31,251 nucleotides of DNA. It comes from Oscillospiraceae bacterium (GTDB lineage: Bacteria; Bacillota; Clostridia; Oscillospirales; Ruminococcaceae). The notes under the pieces are model-generated. The model did no database searches. It was not told the origin of the DNA and saw only the letters and a list, made by a program, of their open reading frames with translations. This document shows positions 14,792 to 22,159 of the stretch, one piece after another. Location: positions 1-31,251 of the forward strand of contig JAHZHS010000005.1 of the NCBI GenBank assembly GCA_019420135.1, written 5' to 3'. Position numbers and translations under genes: made by a program. Positions within the stretch are counted from its first letter, which is position 1, and each line of letters opens with the position of its first letter.

Positions 14792-15421
14792 ATGAGCAAA
14801 CTGCAGGAAATTCGCAAAAAGCCGGTGCTTCCCCTCTGGCTGGCCGCCCTGGCCTGGCCGGTGGGAGCGCTGATCTTTCCGGTGTATACGCTCTGGGGGC
14901 TGGCCGCCACGGCGGTCCTGAGCCTGGCGGTGTATCTGGTGTCCGGGCGCTTTTGCCCCGACCGCATTCAATACCGGGAGATGCCCTATGCCACCGGCAG
15001 CGAGGATGTGGACACCATGCTCACCGGCATCGAGAAAAATCTCGACGCCCTCCACGCCCTCAACGACGCCATCCCCGACGCCCAGCTCTCCAACGAGATG
15101 GACCGCATGGAGCGGGCGGGCCGGGGCATCCTCAAGGCGGTGGAGGCAGCCCCCGACAAGGCTCCCAAGATCGACCGGTTTGCCCGGTATTACCTGCCTG
15201 AGGTGGTCAAGATCATGGGCGCCTACGCCCGCATGGAGCAGGGGGGCATCCGGGGTGACAATGCGGAACAGATCCAGAAGGAAGTCCGCGCCAATGCCGC
15301 CACCATGGCCACTGCCTTTGAAACCCAGCTGGATGGTCTCTATTCGGCGGAGGCCATGGACATCAGCACCGACATCGAGGTGCTGGACAGCATTTTGAAA
15401 AGTCAGAATCTTGCCCGGTAA
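14792..15421 (+). CDS. xpaC: XpaC-like membrane protein (5-bromo-4-chloroindolyl phosphate hydrolysis family)
   Basis: A 209-residue protein with two closely spaced N-terminal membrane segments (about residues 11-52) and a long helical cytoplasmic part. The family name comes from an old phenotype of Bacillus XpaC and does not prove phosphatase activity. No catalytic motif is visible. The ATG at 14792 has GGAGGG six bases upstream, behind a good promoter. It stands 49 bases before a telA gene, the same order as Bacillus subtilis xpaC-yaaN, and that pairing is the best support for the call. Confidence 0.82.
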   Translation: MSKLQEIRKKPVLPLWLAALAWPVGALIFPVYTLWGLAATAVLSLAVYLVSGRFCPDRIQYREMPYATGSEDVDTMLTGIEKNLDALHALNDAIPDAQLSNEMDRMERAGRGILKAVEAAPDKAPKIDRFARYYLPEVVKIMGAYARMEQGGIRGDNAEQIQKEVRANAATMATAFETQLDGLYSAEAMDISTDIEVLDSILKSQNLAR

Positions 15422-15470
15422 ACCGGCATGCAGGCCGGCAGTCTGAACACAGGAAAGGACGGACATCAGC

Positions 15471-16649
15471 ATGAACGACAAGGAGTTTGATTTGAATACA
15501 CCCGCTGCACCCAGCCTGACGCTGGATGTTCCCGCAGCGCCGTCTCTGACGCTGGACCCCGCCGCCGACGAGGCGGTCATTGAGGAGGCCAAAAAGCCCA
15601 CCCCGGTCAAGGTGGAGGACACCCCTCTTTCCCCCGAGGAGCAGAAGATGGTGGACGACTTTGCCGGAAAGATCGACATCACCAACAGCCAGATGGTGCT
15701 GCAGTACGGCGCGGCCAGCCAGAAAAAGCTCAGTGATTTCTCGGACAACGCCCTGTCCCGGGTCAAGACCAAGGACATGGGGGAGACGGGGGAGCTGATC
15801 ACCAATCTGATCACCGAGCTCAAGGGCTTTGACGCCACCGAGCAGAAGGACAAGGGCTTTTTCGGCAACCTGTTCCGCAAGGCCAGCTACAACATTGAGT
15901 CGATGAAGACCCGCTATGAGAAGGCCGACGTCAACGTGGAGCGCATCAAGGCTCAGCTGGAGGACCATCAGGTGGTGCTCATGAAGGACATCACCATGCT
16001 GGACAAGATGTACCAGCTCAACCTGGTTTACTTCAAGGAGCTGACCATGTATATCCTGGCGGGCAAGAAAAAGCTGGAGCAGGTGCGCACCACCGACCTG
16101 AAGGAGGCCAATGACAAGGCCCAGCGCACCCAGCTGCCCGAGGACGCCCAGGCGGCCCGGGATCTGGCCGATCTGTGCGACCGGTTCGAGAAAAAGCTGT
16201 ACGACCTGCAGCTGACCCGCAACATCAGCATCCAGATGGGCCCTCAGATCCGGCTGATCCAGGCCAACGACACCATGATGGCGGAGAAGATCCAGACCAC
16301 CATCGTCAACACCATTCCCCTGTGGAAAAACCAGATGGTGCTGGCTTTGGGCATTGCCCACAGCCAGGAGGCCATGGCCGCCGAGCGTGCCGTCACCGAT
16401 GCCACCAACGAGCTGCTGCGCAAGAATGCCGCCGCCCTCAAGCAGGGAACGATTGATATTGCCAAGGAATCCGAGCGCGGCATCGTGGACATGGAGACCT
16501 TGCAGCAGACCAACCGGGAGCTCATCAGCACGCTGGATGAGCTCAACAAGATCCGCGCGGACGGCAAAGCCAAGCGCGCTGCGGCGGAGCAGGAGCTGGG
16601 CCGCATCGAGGGCGAGCTGCGCGCCAAACTGATGGAGCAGGCAAAGTAA
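15471..16649 (+). CDS. TelA/YaaN-family toxic anion resistance protein
   Basis: A 392-residue, mostly alpha-helical, soluble protein of the TelA/KlaA family, linked to resistance against tellurite, cell-wall antibiotics and envelope stress. The exact activity is unknown. The core (about 60-392) contains the family stretch with GFFGNLFRKASYNIESMKTRYEKAD and VLALGIAHSQEAMAAERAVTDATNELL. Before it stands an acidic, disordered-looking tail with a perfect nine-residue tandem repeat, PAAPSLTLD at 11-19 and 21-29. It directly abuts the lemA-like gene, whose ATG follows its stop with no gap. Co-transcribed with the XpaC-like gene. Confidence 0.92.
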   Translation: MNDKEFDLNTPAAPSLTLDVPAAPSLTLDPAADEAVIEEAKKPTPVKVEDTPLSPEEQKMVDDFAGKIDITNSQMVLQYGAASQKKLSDFSDNALSRVKTKDMGETGELITNLITELKGFDATEQKDKGFFGNLFRKASYNIESMKTRYEKADVNVERIKAQLEDHQVVLMKDITMLDKMYQLNLVYFKELTMYILAGKKKLEQVRTTDLKEANDKAQRTQLPEDAQAARDLADLCDRFEKKLYDLQLTRNISIQMGPQIRLIQANDTMMAEKIQTTIVNTIPLWKNQMVLALGIAHSQEAMAAERAVTDATNELLRKNAAALKQGTIDIAKESERGIVDMETLQQTNRELISTLDELNKIRADGKAKRAAAEQELGRIEGELRAKLMEQAK

Positions 16650-17279
16650 ATGCAGTTGGAACAACAGGAGACCTTCCGCATCGAGGGTCCCCAGCTGGAA
16701 GTATTCGGCCAGGCGGAGAGCAAACTCCCCGCCCCGGCCAAAAAACGTCCCGCCGCGGCGCTGGCCCTTGTGGTGCTGGCGCTGGTGTCGGTGTTGGGCA
16801 TCGGCGGGGCAAAGCTCAACACAAAGTACAATCAGGTGCGGGCCATCTACTCCGCCTCCAATGAGCACGGCCAGAGCATGGAGAACGATCTCTCCCTGCG
16901 GGCCGACGCGGCGGCCAACCTGATCCGCCTCTGCGGTCAGGTTCTGGGGGAGGATGCGCCCTCGGTGCAGGCGGCGCAGCAGGCGCTGGACGACTGGAAC
17001 GCCACCGACGCCGATCACCCCGCCGACCAGTTTGCCGCCAACACGGCACTGGGCAGCGCGGTGGACATCATGTACAACGAGGTGGTGGACGCGGGCAAAA
17101 GCACCGGGTCCATTGAAGCCCAGCACACGGAATTTCTGTCCCGGCAGGACATCATCCTGCGCACGGCGGGCAATGACTACAACCCCGCCGCCGAGGAATA
17201 CAACAAGACCCTCAGCGCCTTCCCGGCCAATGTGGTGGGCGCGCTGTGGGGCATCGGGGAGGTGGAGGCGTTCCAATGA
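16650..17279 (+). CDS. LemA-family membrane protein
   Basis: A 209-residue protein with a short cytoplasmic tail, one membrane helix (about 34-52) and a helical extracytoplasmic domain. The C-terminal part (YNKTLSAFPANVVGALWGIGEVEAF) matches the LemA pattern of Y-N-x-x-x-x-x-F-P-x-N. The usual RN-x-L-V-P-N-L segment near the start of the domain has diverged to SNEHGQSMENDLSLRADAAANLI. The start codon touches the telA stop, and the stop overlaps the next start (ATGA). LemA proteins are commonly next to TPM-domain proteins, as here. Their role is unsettled. Confidence 0.8.
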   Translation: MQLEQQETFRIEGPQLEVFGQAESKLPAPAKKRPAAALALVVLALVSVLGIGGAKLNTKYNQVRAIYSASNEHGQSMENDLSLRADAAANLIRLCGQVLGEDAPSVQAAQQALDDWNATDADHPADQFAANTALGSAVDIMYNEVVDAGKSTGSIEAQHTEFLSRQDIILRTAGNDYNPAAEEYNKTLSAFPANVVGALWGIGEVEAFQ

Positions 17280-18205
17280 ACCAGGTACGATTCACAAAGC
17301 TGGCGGCGCCGCTGCTGGCTGTGACCTTTGCCGTGGCGGCAGCTTTGCCCGCGGCGGCGGCCCCGGAGGTGGACAAGAGCAAGGCGGTCATTGACAATGC
17401 CGGCATTCTCTCCACCCAGACCGAGACCGTCATCACCAATCTGTCGGAGGCGCTCAGCGACACCTGCGGCGCCCAGATCGGCGTCTACACCGTGGACCAG
17501 ATCGGCAACTCCACCATGGAAGGGTATGCCTACGAGGTGTTCAACGCCTGGGGCCTGGGGGACGAGGACAAGGACAACGGCGTATTGCTGCTGCTCTCCT
17601 CCGGCGACGACGATTACTGGGCGGTGCAGGGCTCCGGCCTGGAGACGCTGCTGCCCACCACCACCCTCAGCCGCATCCTGCGGGATGACCTGGAGCCCAG
17701 CTGGGCCCAGAAAGATTACGACACCGGCACCCAGGCAACGGTGGAGGCTCTGGCGGAGGAACTGGCCCGGATCTACGGCGTGTCCATGGATGTACAGGCT
17801 GTGGCCGGCGGCGACTTTACCTCAGTGGGCGGCACAGCCGCCGCACAGAAAGGGGGATTTCCTGTGGGAGCTGTGGTGCTCATCCTTGTTCTGGTTCTGG
17901 CAGTGGTTCTGATTCTGGCGACACCCCGGTTCGGCGGTCCCCGTTACGGCGGCCCACGCTACCGTGGCCCGCGGATGTTCTTTTTCTTCGGTCCCCCGCG
18001 TCCGCCTCGCCCGCCCCGGCCTCCCCGCCCGCCCCGCGGCCCCTATTACGGAGGACCTCGTCCGCCCCGCGGCGGTTTCGGCGGTCCCCGGCCCGGTGGG
18101 CCCAGACCCGGCGGCGGTCCCCGTCCCGGGGGCGGGGCACGCCCCGGCGGATTCCGTGCGGGCGGTGGTTCCACACGCGGCGGCGGCGCAGGACGCCGCG
18201 GTTAA
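17276..18205 (+). CDS. TPM-domain membrane protein (YgcG-like) with Arg/Pro/Gly-rich tail
   Basis: A 309-residue protein with a signal peptide (about 1-28, ending AAAAP), an extracytoplasmic TPM domain (about 33-175, NAGILSTQTETVI start) and a small linker. A membrane helix (197-215) follows, then a 93-residue tail made almost only of Arg, Pro, Gly and aromatic residues, with a GPR-Y repeat block, a PPR repeat block and a GGPRPGG block. TPM domains are found with LemA and in photosystem II repair proteins. Some have phosphatase activity. The ATG at 17276 overlaps the LemA stop and has GGAGG upstream. The tail's strong basicity suggests binding to nucleic acid, phospholipid or anionic wall polymers (inference). 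Confidence 0.85.
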   Translation: MNQVRFTKLAAPLLAVTFAVAAALPAAAAPEVDKSKAVIDNAGILSTQTETVITNLSEALSDTCGAQIGVYTVDQIGNSTMEGYAYEVFNAWGLGDEDKDNGVLLLLSSGDDDYWAVQGSGLETLLPTTTLSRILRDDLEPSWAQKDYDTGTQATVEALAEELARIYGVSMDVQAVAGGDFTSVGGTAAAQKGGFPVGAVVLILVLVLAVVLILATPRFGGPRYGGPRYRGPRMFFFFGPPRPPRPPRPPRPPRGPYYGGPRPPRGGFGGPRPGGPRPGGGPRPGGGARPGGFRAGGGSTRGGGAGRRG

Positions 18206-18244
18206 TTGAACGGCGGGCAATGACCCGCTGTGGAGGTTTTGCAA

Positions 18245-18697
18245 ATGTTGGATCAGGCATTCAATACCGTTTATACCAAGTTCAAGCTGCACTTTTACCA
18301 GAAAGTGTTCAGCCGGTTTGAAAACCGGGAGGCGACCCTGACGACGGTGGAGTCCTTCTGCATGGAAGGAATCATGGCGCTGGGCAATCCCACTGTGGCG
18401 CAGTTTGCCCAGGCGATGCACATCTCGACGCCCAACGCCTCCTACAAGATCAACAGCCTGATCCAGAAAGGCTACGTGGAGAAGGTTCGCTCCGAGACCG
18501 ATCGGCGGGAGTATCACCTGCGCCCGACGCAGAAATATCTGGATTACTACAACATCAGCTATGCCTACTTACAGACGGTGGTGGACCGGGTCAAGGCGCG
18601 GTTCTCCCCGGAGGACGTGGCCAAGCTGGACGAGATGCTCACCGTCGTGGGCAACGAGCTGATGCCGGAGATCGCTGCCCCGGAAACCAAGGACTGA
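18245..18697 (+). CDS. MarR-family winged-helix regulator
   Basis: A 150-residue dimeric-type regulator. The winged helix-turn-helix covers about 49-92 (NPTVAQFAQAMHISTPNASYKINSLIQKGYVEK), with a D-R-R wing motif at 86-88. The remaining helices would form the dimer interface. The start ATG at 18245 has GGAGG at 18232-18236. A GTG at 18230 overlaps that box and is not used. It lies 39 bases after the TPM gene without a clear promoter or terminator, so it may regulate the upstream series. A strong terminator follows. The ligand is unknown. Confidence 0.88.
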   Translation: MLDQAFNTVYTKFKLHFYQKVFSRFENREATLTTVESFCMEGIMALGNPTVAQFAQAMHISTPNASYKINSLIQKGYVEKVRSETDRREYHLRPTQKYLDYYNISYAYLQTVVDRVKARFSPEDVAKLDEMLTVVGNELMPEIAAPETKD

Positions 18698-18736
18698 CCG
18701 CTGGTCCGGATTCTCCACCCATCCCATAGAAACTGC

Positions 18737-18789
18737 ACAGCCGCCATCCGGCTGCCGGAATTCCGGCGACCGGACGGCGGCTGTTTTGT
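18737..18789 (+). terminator. Intrinsic terminator after the MarR gene
   Basis: A 15-base arm at 18737-18751 pairs with 18770-18784 with one mismatch. Inside it is the palindrome GCCGGAATTCCGGC (18754-18767), and a TTTTGTCT tail follows. Confidence 0.85.
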
Positions 18790-18852
18790 CTGGCACCGGC
18801 ATGGCCGGAAGAAGCCCGTGCACCAAAATTTCCCCCGATTTTTGACAGAGAA

Positions 18853-18881
18853 TTGCGTTTTTTGCCCTGCAAGATTATAAT
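18853..18881 (+). promoter_or_regulatory. Sigma-A promoter of the NSS transporter
   Basis: TTGCGT (18853-18858), a 17-base spacer and TATAAT (18876-18881). Confidence 0.7.
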
Positions 18882-18890
18882 GTTGTTTAT

Positions 18891-18920
18891 GCGGCCCTGC
18901 TGCGGCGGGACCGCTTTTTT
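18891..18920 (+). promoter_or_regulatory. Terminator-like hairpin in the transporter leader
   Basis: GCGGCCC (18891-18897) pairs with GGGACCGC (18907-18914) with one bulged A, and a T6 run follows (18915-18920). It starts at about the predicted transcription start and ends 33 bases before the start codon. It may act as an early attenuator or a 5'-stabilising hairpin. Confidence 0.5.
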
Positions 18921-18953
18921 GGTGGAATTGTTTGGAAAAGGAGAGTTTTTGGA

Positions 18954-20336
18954 GTGAAGAGAGAAAATTTCAATTCCCGGCTTGGCTTTTTGCTGGTCAG
19001 TGCCGGGTGCGCCATCGGCATCGGCAATGTCTGGCGCTTCCCCACGGTCACGGGAGAGAACGGCGGCGGTGTGTTCGTGCTGTTCTACCTGCTGTTTCTG
19101 ATCACCATGGGCATTCCCGTCCTGACCATGGAGCTGGCCGTCGGCCGTGCGGGCCGCGCCAGCGCCGGCGAGGCCTACCGCAATCTGGAGCCCAAGGGCA
19201 CCAAGTGGCACTGGCATGGCTGGGCTTGCCTGATCGGCAGTGTGGTGCTCATGATGTACTATACCACCGTCACCGGCTGGATGATGAGTTATTTTGTCAA
19301 GTTCATCACCGGCACCTTCACCGGCCTGTCCGCCGAGGCGGTGCCCAATGTTTTTGTGGACCTGCTGGCCGACCCTTTTGAGATGGGCTTCTGGATGGCG
19401 GTGGCTGTTGTGCTGGGCTTTGTGGTGTGCAGCTTCGGCCTGCAGAAAGGTCTGGAGCGCATCAGCAAGTGGATGATGGTGGCGCTGCTGCTGCTCATCG
19501 TTGTGCTGGCGGTGCACAGCATCCTGCTGCCCGGGGCAGGGGAGGGCCTGTCCTTCTTCCTGCTGCCCGACTGGGGCCGTGCCATGGAGCAAGGCCTGGG
19601 CAGCGTCATCGTCGCCGCCATGAACCAGTCCTTCTTCACCCTCAGCCTGGGCATCGGCGCCATGGAGATCTTCGGCAGCTACATGAAGCGGGACCACGCC
19701 CTGGCCGGTGAGGCCGCCCGCATCTGCGTGCTGGATACCTTTGTGGCGGTGTCGGCGGGCCTGATCATCTTCCCGGCCTGCTTCACCTTCGGCATCTCGC
19801 CGGATTCGGGGCCCAGCCTCATCTTCCAGACGCTGCCCAACGTCTTTACCAACATGTCGGGCGGCCGCCTGTGGGGCGCGCTGTTCTTCCTGTTCATGAC
19901 CTTCGCCAGCTTCTCCACCGTGCTGGCCGTGTTCGAGAACATCATCGCCTGCGTCATGGACCTGCTCCATTGGTCCCGCAAAAAGGTCTGCGTCATCGGC
20001 GGTATCTTCATCCTGATCGCCAGCCTGCCCTGCGTGCTGGGCTACAATGTGTGGGGCGCCTTTGCCCCTCTGGGGGAGGGCACCACCGTCCTGGATCTGG
20101 AGGACTTCATTGTCTCCAACCTGCTCCTGCCCCTGGGCAGCCTGGTTTACCTGCTGTTCTGCGTCAGCCGCTGGGGCTGGGGCTTTGACAACTATATCAA
20201 GGAAGCCAACGACGGCCAGGGGCTCCGCATGCCCCGGGTGCTCAAACCCTACTTCCAGTTCATTCTGCCCATCCTCATCCTGGTCATTCTCGTCCAGGGT
20301 CTGGTGCCCACCATCACCAAGCTGATGGGCGCCTGA
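18954..20336 (+). CDS. Sodium-dependent amino-acid-type transporter (NSS/SNF family)
   Basis: A 460-residue, roughly 11-helix symporter in the neurotransmitter:sodium symporter family, likely importing an amino acid or related amine with Na+. The first helix carries the unwound substrate and sodium site GCAIGIGNVWRFP (residues 18-30), and ENGGG follows at 35-39. TFASFSTVLAVFEN in a later helix is the second sodium-site region. The start is GTG at 18954, behind AAGGAG/GAGAG boxes 8-10 bases upstream. No in-frame ATG fits. It is a single-gene unit with its own promoter, leader hairpin and terminator. The substrate cannot be told from sequence. Confidence 0.93.
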   Translation: MKRENFNSRLGFLLVSAGCAIGIGNVWRFPTVTGENGGGVFVLFYLLFLITMGIPVLTMELAVGRAGRASAGEAYRNLEPKGTKWHWHGWACLIGSVVLMMYYTTVTGWMMSYFVKFITGTFTGLSAEAVPNVFVDLLADPFEMGFWMAVAVVLGFVVCSFGLQKGLERISKWMMVALLLLIVVLAVHSILLPGAGEGLSFFLLPDWGRAMEQGLGSVIVAAMNQSFFTLSLGIGAMEIFGSYMKRDHALAGEAARICVLDTFVAVSAGLIIFPACFTFGISPDSGPSLIFQTLPNVFTNMSGGRLWGALFFLFMTFASFSTVLAVFENIIACVMDLLHWSRKKVCVIGGIFILIASLPCVLGYNVWGAFAPLGEGTTVLDLEDFIVSNLLLPLGSLVYLLFCVSRWGWGFDNYIKEANDGQGLRMPRVLKPYFQFILPILILVILVQGLVPTITKLMGA

Positions 20337-20351
20337 GAAACGCTTCTCCAT

Positions 20352-20385
20352 GCCCGCTCTGCTCCCCGGCAGGGCGGGCTTTTTT
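20352..20385 (+). terminator. Intrinsic terminator after the NSS transporter
   Basis: GCCCGCTCTGC (20352-20362) pairs with GCAGGGCGGGC (20369-20379) with one G-U pair, followed by T6. Confidence 0.92.
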
Positions 20386-20457
20386 GCATGTGGGATCGGC
20401 TTGGCGGTGGATGTGGTAACAAGGTGTTCCAGGGGCTCGCCCTCACGCTGTCCGATG

Positions 20458-20466
20458 TGATATAAT
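20458..20466 (+). promoter_or_regulatory. Extended -10 promoter of the HD-domain gene
   Basis: TGATATAAT fits TGnTATAAT exactly. No recognisable -35 is present. A seven-base-pair hairpin, CACGGGA/TCCCGTG (20489-20507), lies in the leader. Confidence 0.6.
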
Positions 20467-20547
20467 AAAAAAAGAGGGTGCTTTTCTGCACGGGATTTTG
20501 TCCCGTGGGAGGCAGCAGGAAAGACAGCAGGGAATAAGGAGGGCGCT

Positions 20548-21075
20548 ATGCAGCCGAATCTGACCGAAGAAGAACGCAATTGCCTGGCCGGCTATCTGGC
20601 CGGCTGGGCGGATACCGTGGACGCGCTGCGGATGCAGCAGTATATCCAGCACGGCAGCGTCACCACCTACGAGCATTGCATGCGGGTGGCAGCCATCAGC
20701 TTCTGGCTCAACCGGCGGCTGAACCTGGGCTGTGACGAGGCCAGCCTGGTGCGGGGCGCCTTCCTGCACGATTTCTACCTGTACGACTGGCACCTGCCTC
20801 ACCGGGAGATGGGACTGCACGGCTTCACCCATCCGGCCACGGCCCTGGCCAACGCCGAGGCCCGCTACGCCCTCAACGACCGGGAACGCAATGTGATCCG
20901 CAGCCATATGTGGCCGCTGACGCTGCTGACCCCGCCCCGCTGCCGGGAGGCCGCCGTCGTCTGTGTGGCGGATAAGCTGTCCTCCACCACCGAGACGCGA
21001 AGGGAGGGCCGCCGACCCAAAGGGGCCGCCGCCCAGCCCACAGGCCGGGACTGCCCCGGCCCCGGCCATTTCTGA
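20548..21075 (+). CDS. HD-domain phosphohydrolase-like protein
   Basis: A 175-residue cytosolic protein with the metal-binding HD pattern H43 (YEHCMRVA), H74-D75 (FLHDFYLYDW), H120 and D142 (VADKLSS). HD proteins hydrolyse phosphate esters such as nucleotides. This clostridial subgroup has no assigned substrate. AAGGAGG lies seven bases before the ATG. After D142 the last 30 or so residues form a low-complexity, Arg/Gly/Pro-rich tail (TETRREGRRPKGAAAQ), probably unstructured. It stands alone between two terminators. Confidence 0.85.
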   Translation: MQPNLTEEERNCLAGYLAGWADTVDALRMQQYIQHGSVTTYEHCMRVAAISFWLNRRLNLGCDEASLVRGAFLHDFYLYDWHLPHREMGLHGFTHPATALANAEARYALNDRERNVIRSHMWPLTLLTPPRCREAAVVCVADKLSSTTETRREGRRPKGAAAQPTGRDCPGPGHF

Positions 21076-21091
21076 TCTGGGACGACAGAAC

Positions 21092-21140
21092 GCGCCGTCC
21101 GGCACCCCATGTTTAGGGAAACGCCGGGCGGCGCTCTTTT
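21092..21140 (+). terminator. Intrinsic terminator after the HD-domain gene
   Basis: GCGCCGTCCGGC (21092-21103) pairs with GCCGGGCGGCGC (21123-21134) with one G-U pair, followed by TCTTTT. Confidence 0.88.
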
Positions 21141-21203
21141 ATGTTTTGGGACGATGCCGGGCACGGGATGACTGCAAATCTATCGCAAAACAAAAATAAT
21201 ATA

Positions 21204-21237
21204 TTGAAAAACAATAAAAAACACTTGAAAAACAATA
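21204..21237. promoter_or_regulatory. Direct-repeat operator candidate overlapping the DUF2975 promoter
   Basis: TTGAAAAACAATA occurs at 21204-21216 and again at 21225-21237, exactly 21 bases (two helical turns) apart. Each copy is itself near-palindromic (TTG...CAA), and the second contains the -35 box. The HTH protein encoded two genes on is the obvious candidate binder. Confidence 0.6.
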
Positions 21238-21253
21238 TGTCCTGTGGTATGCT
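21225..21253 (+). promoter_or_regulatory. Promoter of the DUF2975-HTH operon
   Basis: TTGAAA (21225-21230), a 17-base spacer and TATGCT (21248-21253) preceded by TGG (extended -10). The gap around it is unusually A-rich for this genome. Confidence 0.65.
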
Positions 21254-21281
21254 GTTGCCATACCGGAAGGAGGACTGTCCC

Positions 21282-21770
21282 ATGCCGAAGCAAAATCAAA
21301 CTGCGCACTCCCTTTGGGATGACCGCAAAAGCATTGCCCTGACCCGGGTGGTTACAGTGGCCATCTTTTTTGTCTGCATTGCCGTGGCCATCATGGGCCC
21401 GGCCATTGTGGACTGGCTGATCGCCCGGGGCCGTGTGGGGGTGCAGGGCCCGGCGGTGCGCTGGGTGATGCTGGGCCTTGGCTATCTGCTGGCCGCCCTG
21501 GCGCTGTGGATGCTGTGGAACCTGTTCCGCTTTCTCACCCGGTTGGAACAGGGCCAGGTATTCGTGCCCCAGACGGTGGAGGCGCTGCGCCGCATCAGCC
21601 GGTGCTGTGCCGCTGCGGCCGTCATCTGCATCCCCTCGGGGGCGGTGCTCTATTTCCCCTTTGCCTGCATGGGCATTGCGGCGGGATTCATGGCCCTCAT
21701 TGTGCAGGTGGTCAAGCATGCCTTTGAACAGGCCCTGAAAATGAAAGACGAACTGGACTTTACCATCTAA
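21282..21770 (+). CDS. DUF2975-family membrane protein
   Basis: A 162-residue protein with four predicted membrane helices (about 21-45, 58-85, 107-125 and 127-148) and a short charged C-terminus (EQALKMKDELDFTI), typical of the DUF2975 family. AAGGAGG at 21267-21273 is eight bases from the ATG. Fifteen bases downstream comes a small HTH regulator. This pair is widespread in Firmicutes, and its function is unknown. The C-terminal motif (K-x-x-x-E-L-D-x-T-I) ends the protein as in relatives. Confidence 0.85.
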   Translation: MPKQNQTAHSLWDDRKSIALTRVVTVAIFFVCIAVAIMGPAIVDWLIARGRVGVQGPAVRWVMLGLGYLLAALALWMLWNLFRFLTRLEQGQVFVPQTVEALRRISRCCAAAAVICIPSGAVLYFPFACMGIAAGFMALIVQVVKHAFEQALKMKDELDFTI

Positions 21771-21785
21771 AAGGAGCTGCTGTCC

Positions 21786-22010
21786 ATGCCCATCACTGTC
21801 AATCTGGATGTCATGATGGCCAGGCGGCACATCGGCGCGGGAGAACTTGCCGAAAAAATCGGCATCACGCCGGCAAACCTGTCCATCCTCAAAAACAACA
21901 AGGCCAAGGCGGTGCGGTTTTCCACCCTGGAAGCCCTCTGCCGTGCGCTGGACTGCCAGCCGGGGGATCTGCTGGAATACCGCCCCGGCCCGGATGACGA
22001 CGCCCCCTGA
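21786..22010 (+). CDS. Small Cro/CI-type HTH regulator (YozG-like)
   Basis: A 74-residue one-domain DNA-binding protein. MPITVNLDVMMARRHIGAGELAEKIGITPANLSILKNNKAKAVRFSTLEALCRALDCQPGDLLEY has the five-helix XRE fold with the recognition helix around TPANLSILKN. AAGGAG lies about ten bases before the ATG. It is co-transcribed with the DUF2975 gene and probably controls that operon through the repeats over its promoter. Confidence 0.92.
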   Translation: MPITVNLDVMMARRHIGAGELAEKIGITPANLSILKNNKAKAVRFSTLEALCRALDCQPGDLLEYRPGPDDDAP

Positions 22011-22159
22011 CCCCACTGCCCAACCTGTAACCCGTCCGCCCTGTGCTGACACGGCGGCCATAAGACGCGGCTGACGGAATGCCCGGTCTTTCGCGGGAAG
22101 CTTGCCCGCAGAAAAAAATACCGGCCCTTCCCATCACCGCGCAGAAAGGAAAACCGGAT

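Noticed and set aside
15363..17276. Long minus-strand open frame opposite telA and the lemA-like gene
   Set aside because: It spans two well-supported genes and their junction, which no real antisense gene would be expected to do here.
18842..18847. TTGACA as the -35 of the NSS transporter
   Set aside because: It is 28 bases from the TATAAT. TTGCGT at 18853 has the right 17-base spacing.
20990..21075. Possible frameshift at the end of the HD-domain gene
   Set aside because: All HD metal ligands come before the odd tail, and the other frames show no recognisable continuation, so a natural low-complexity tail is simpler.
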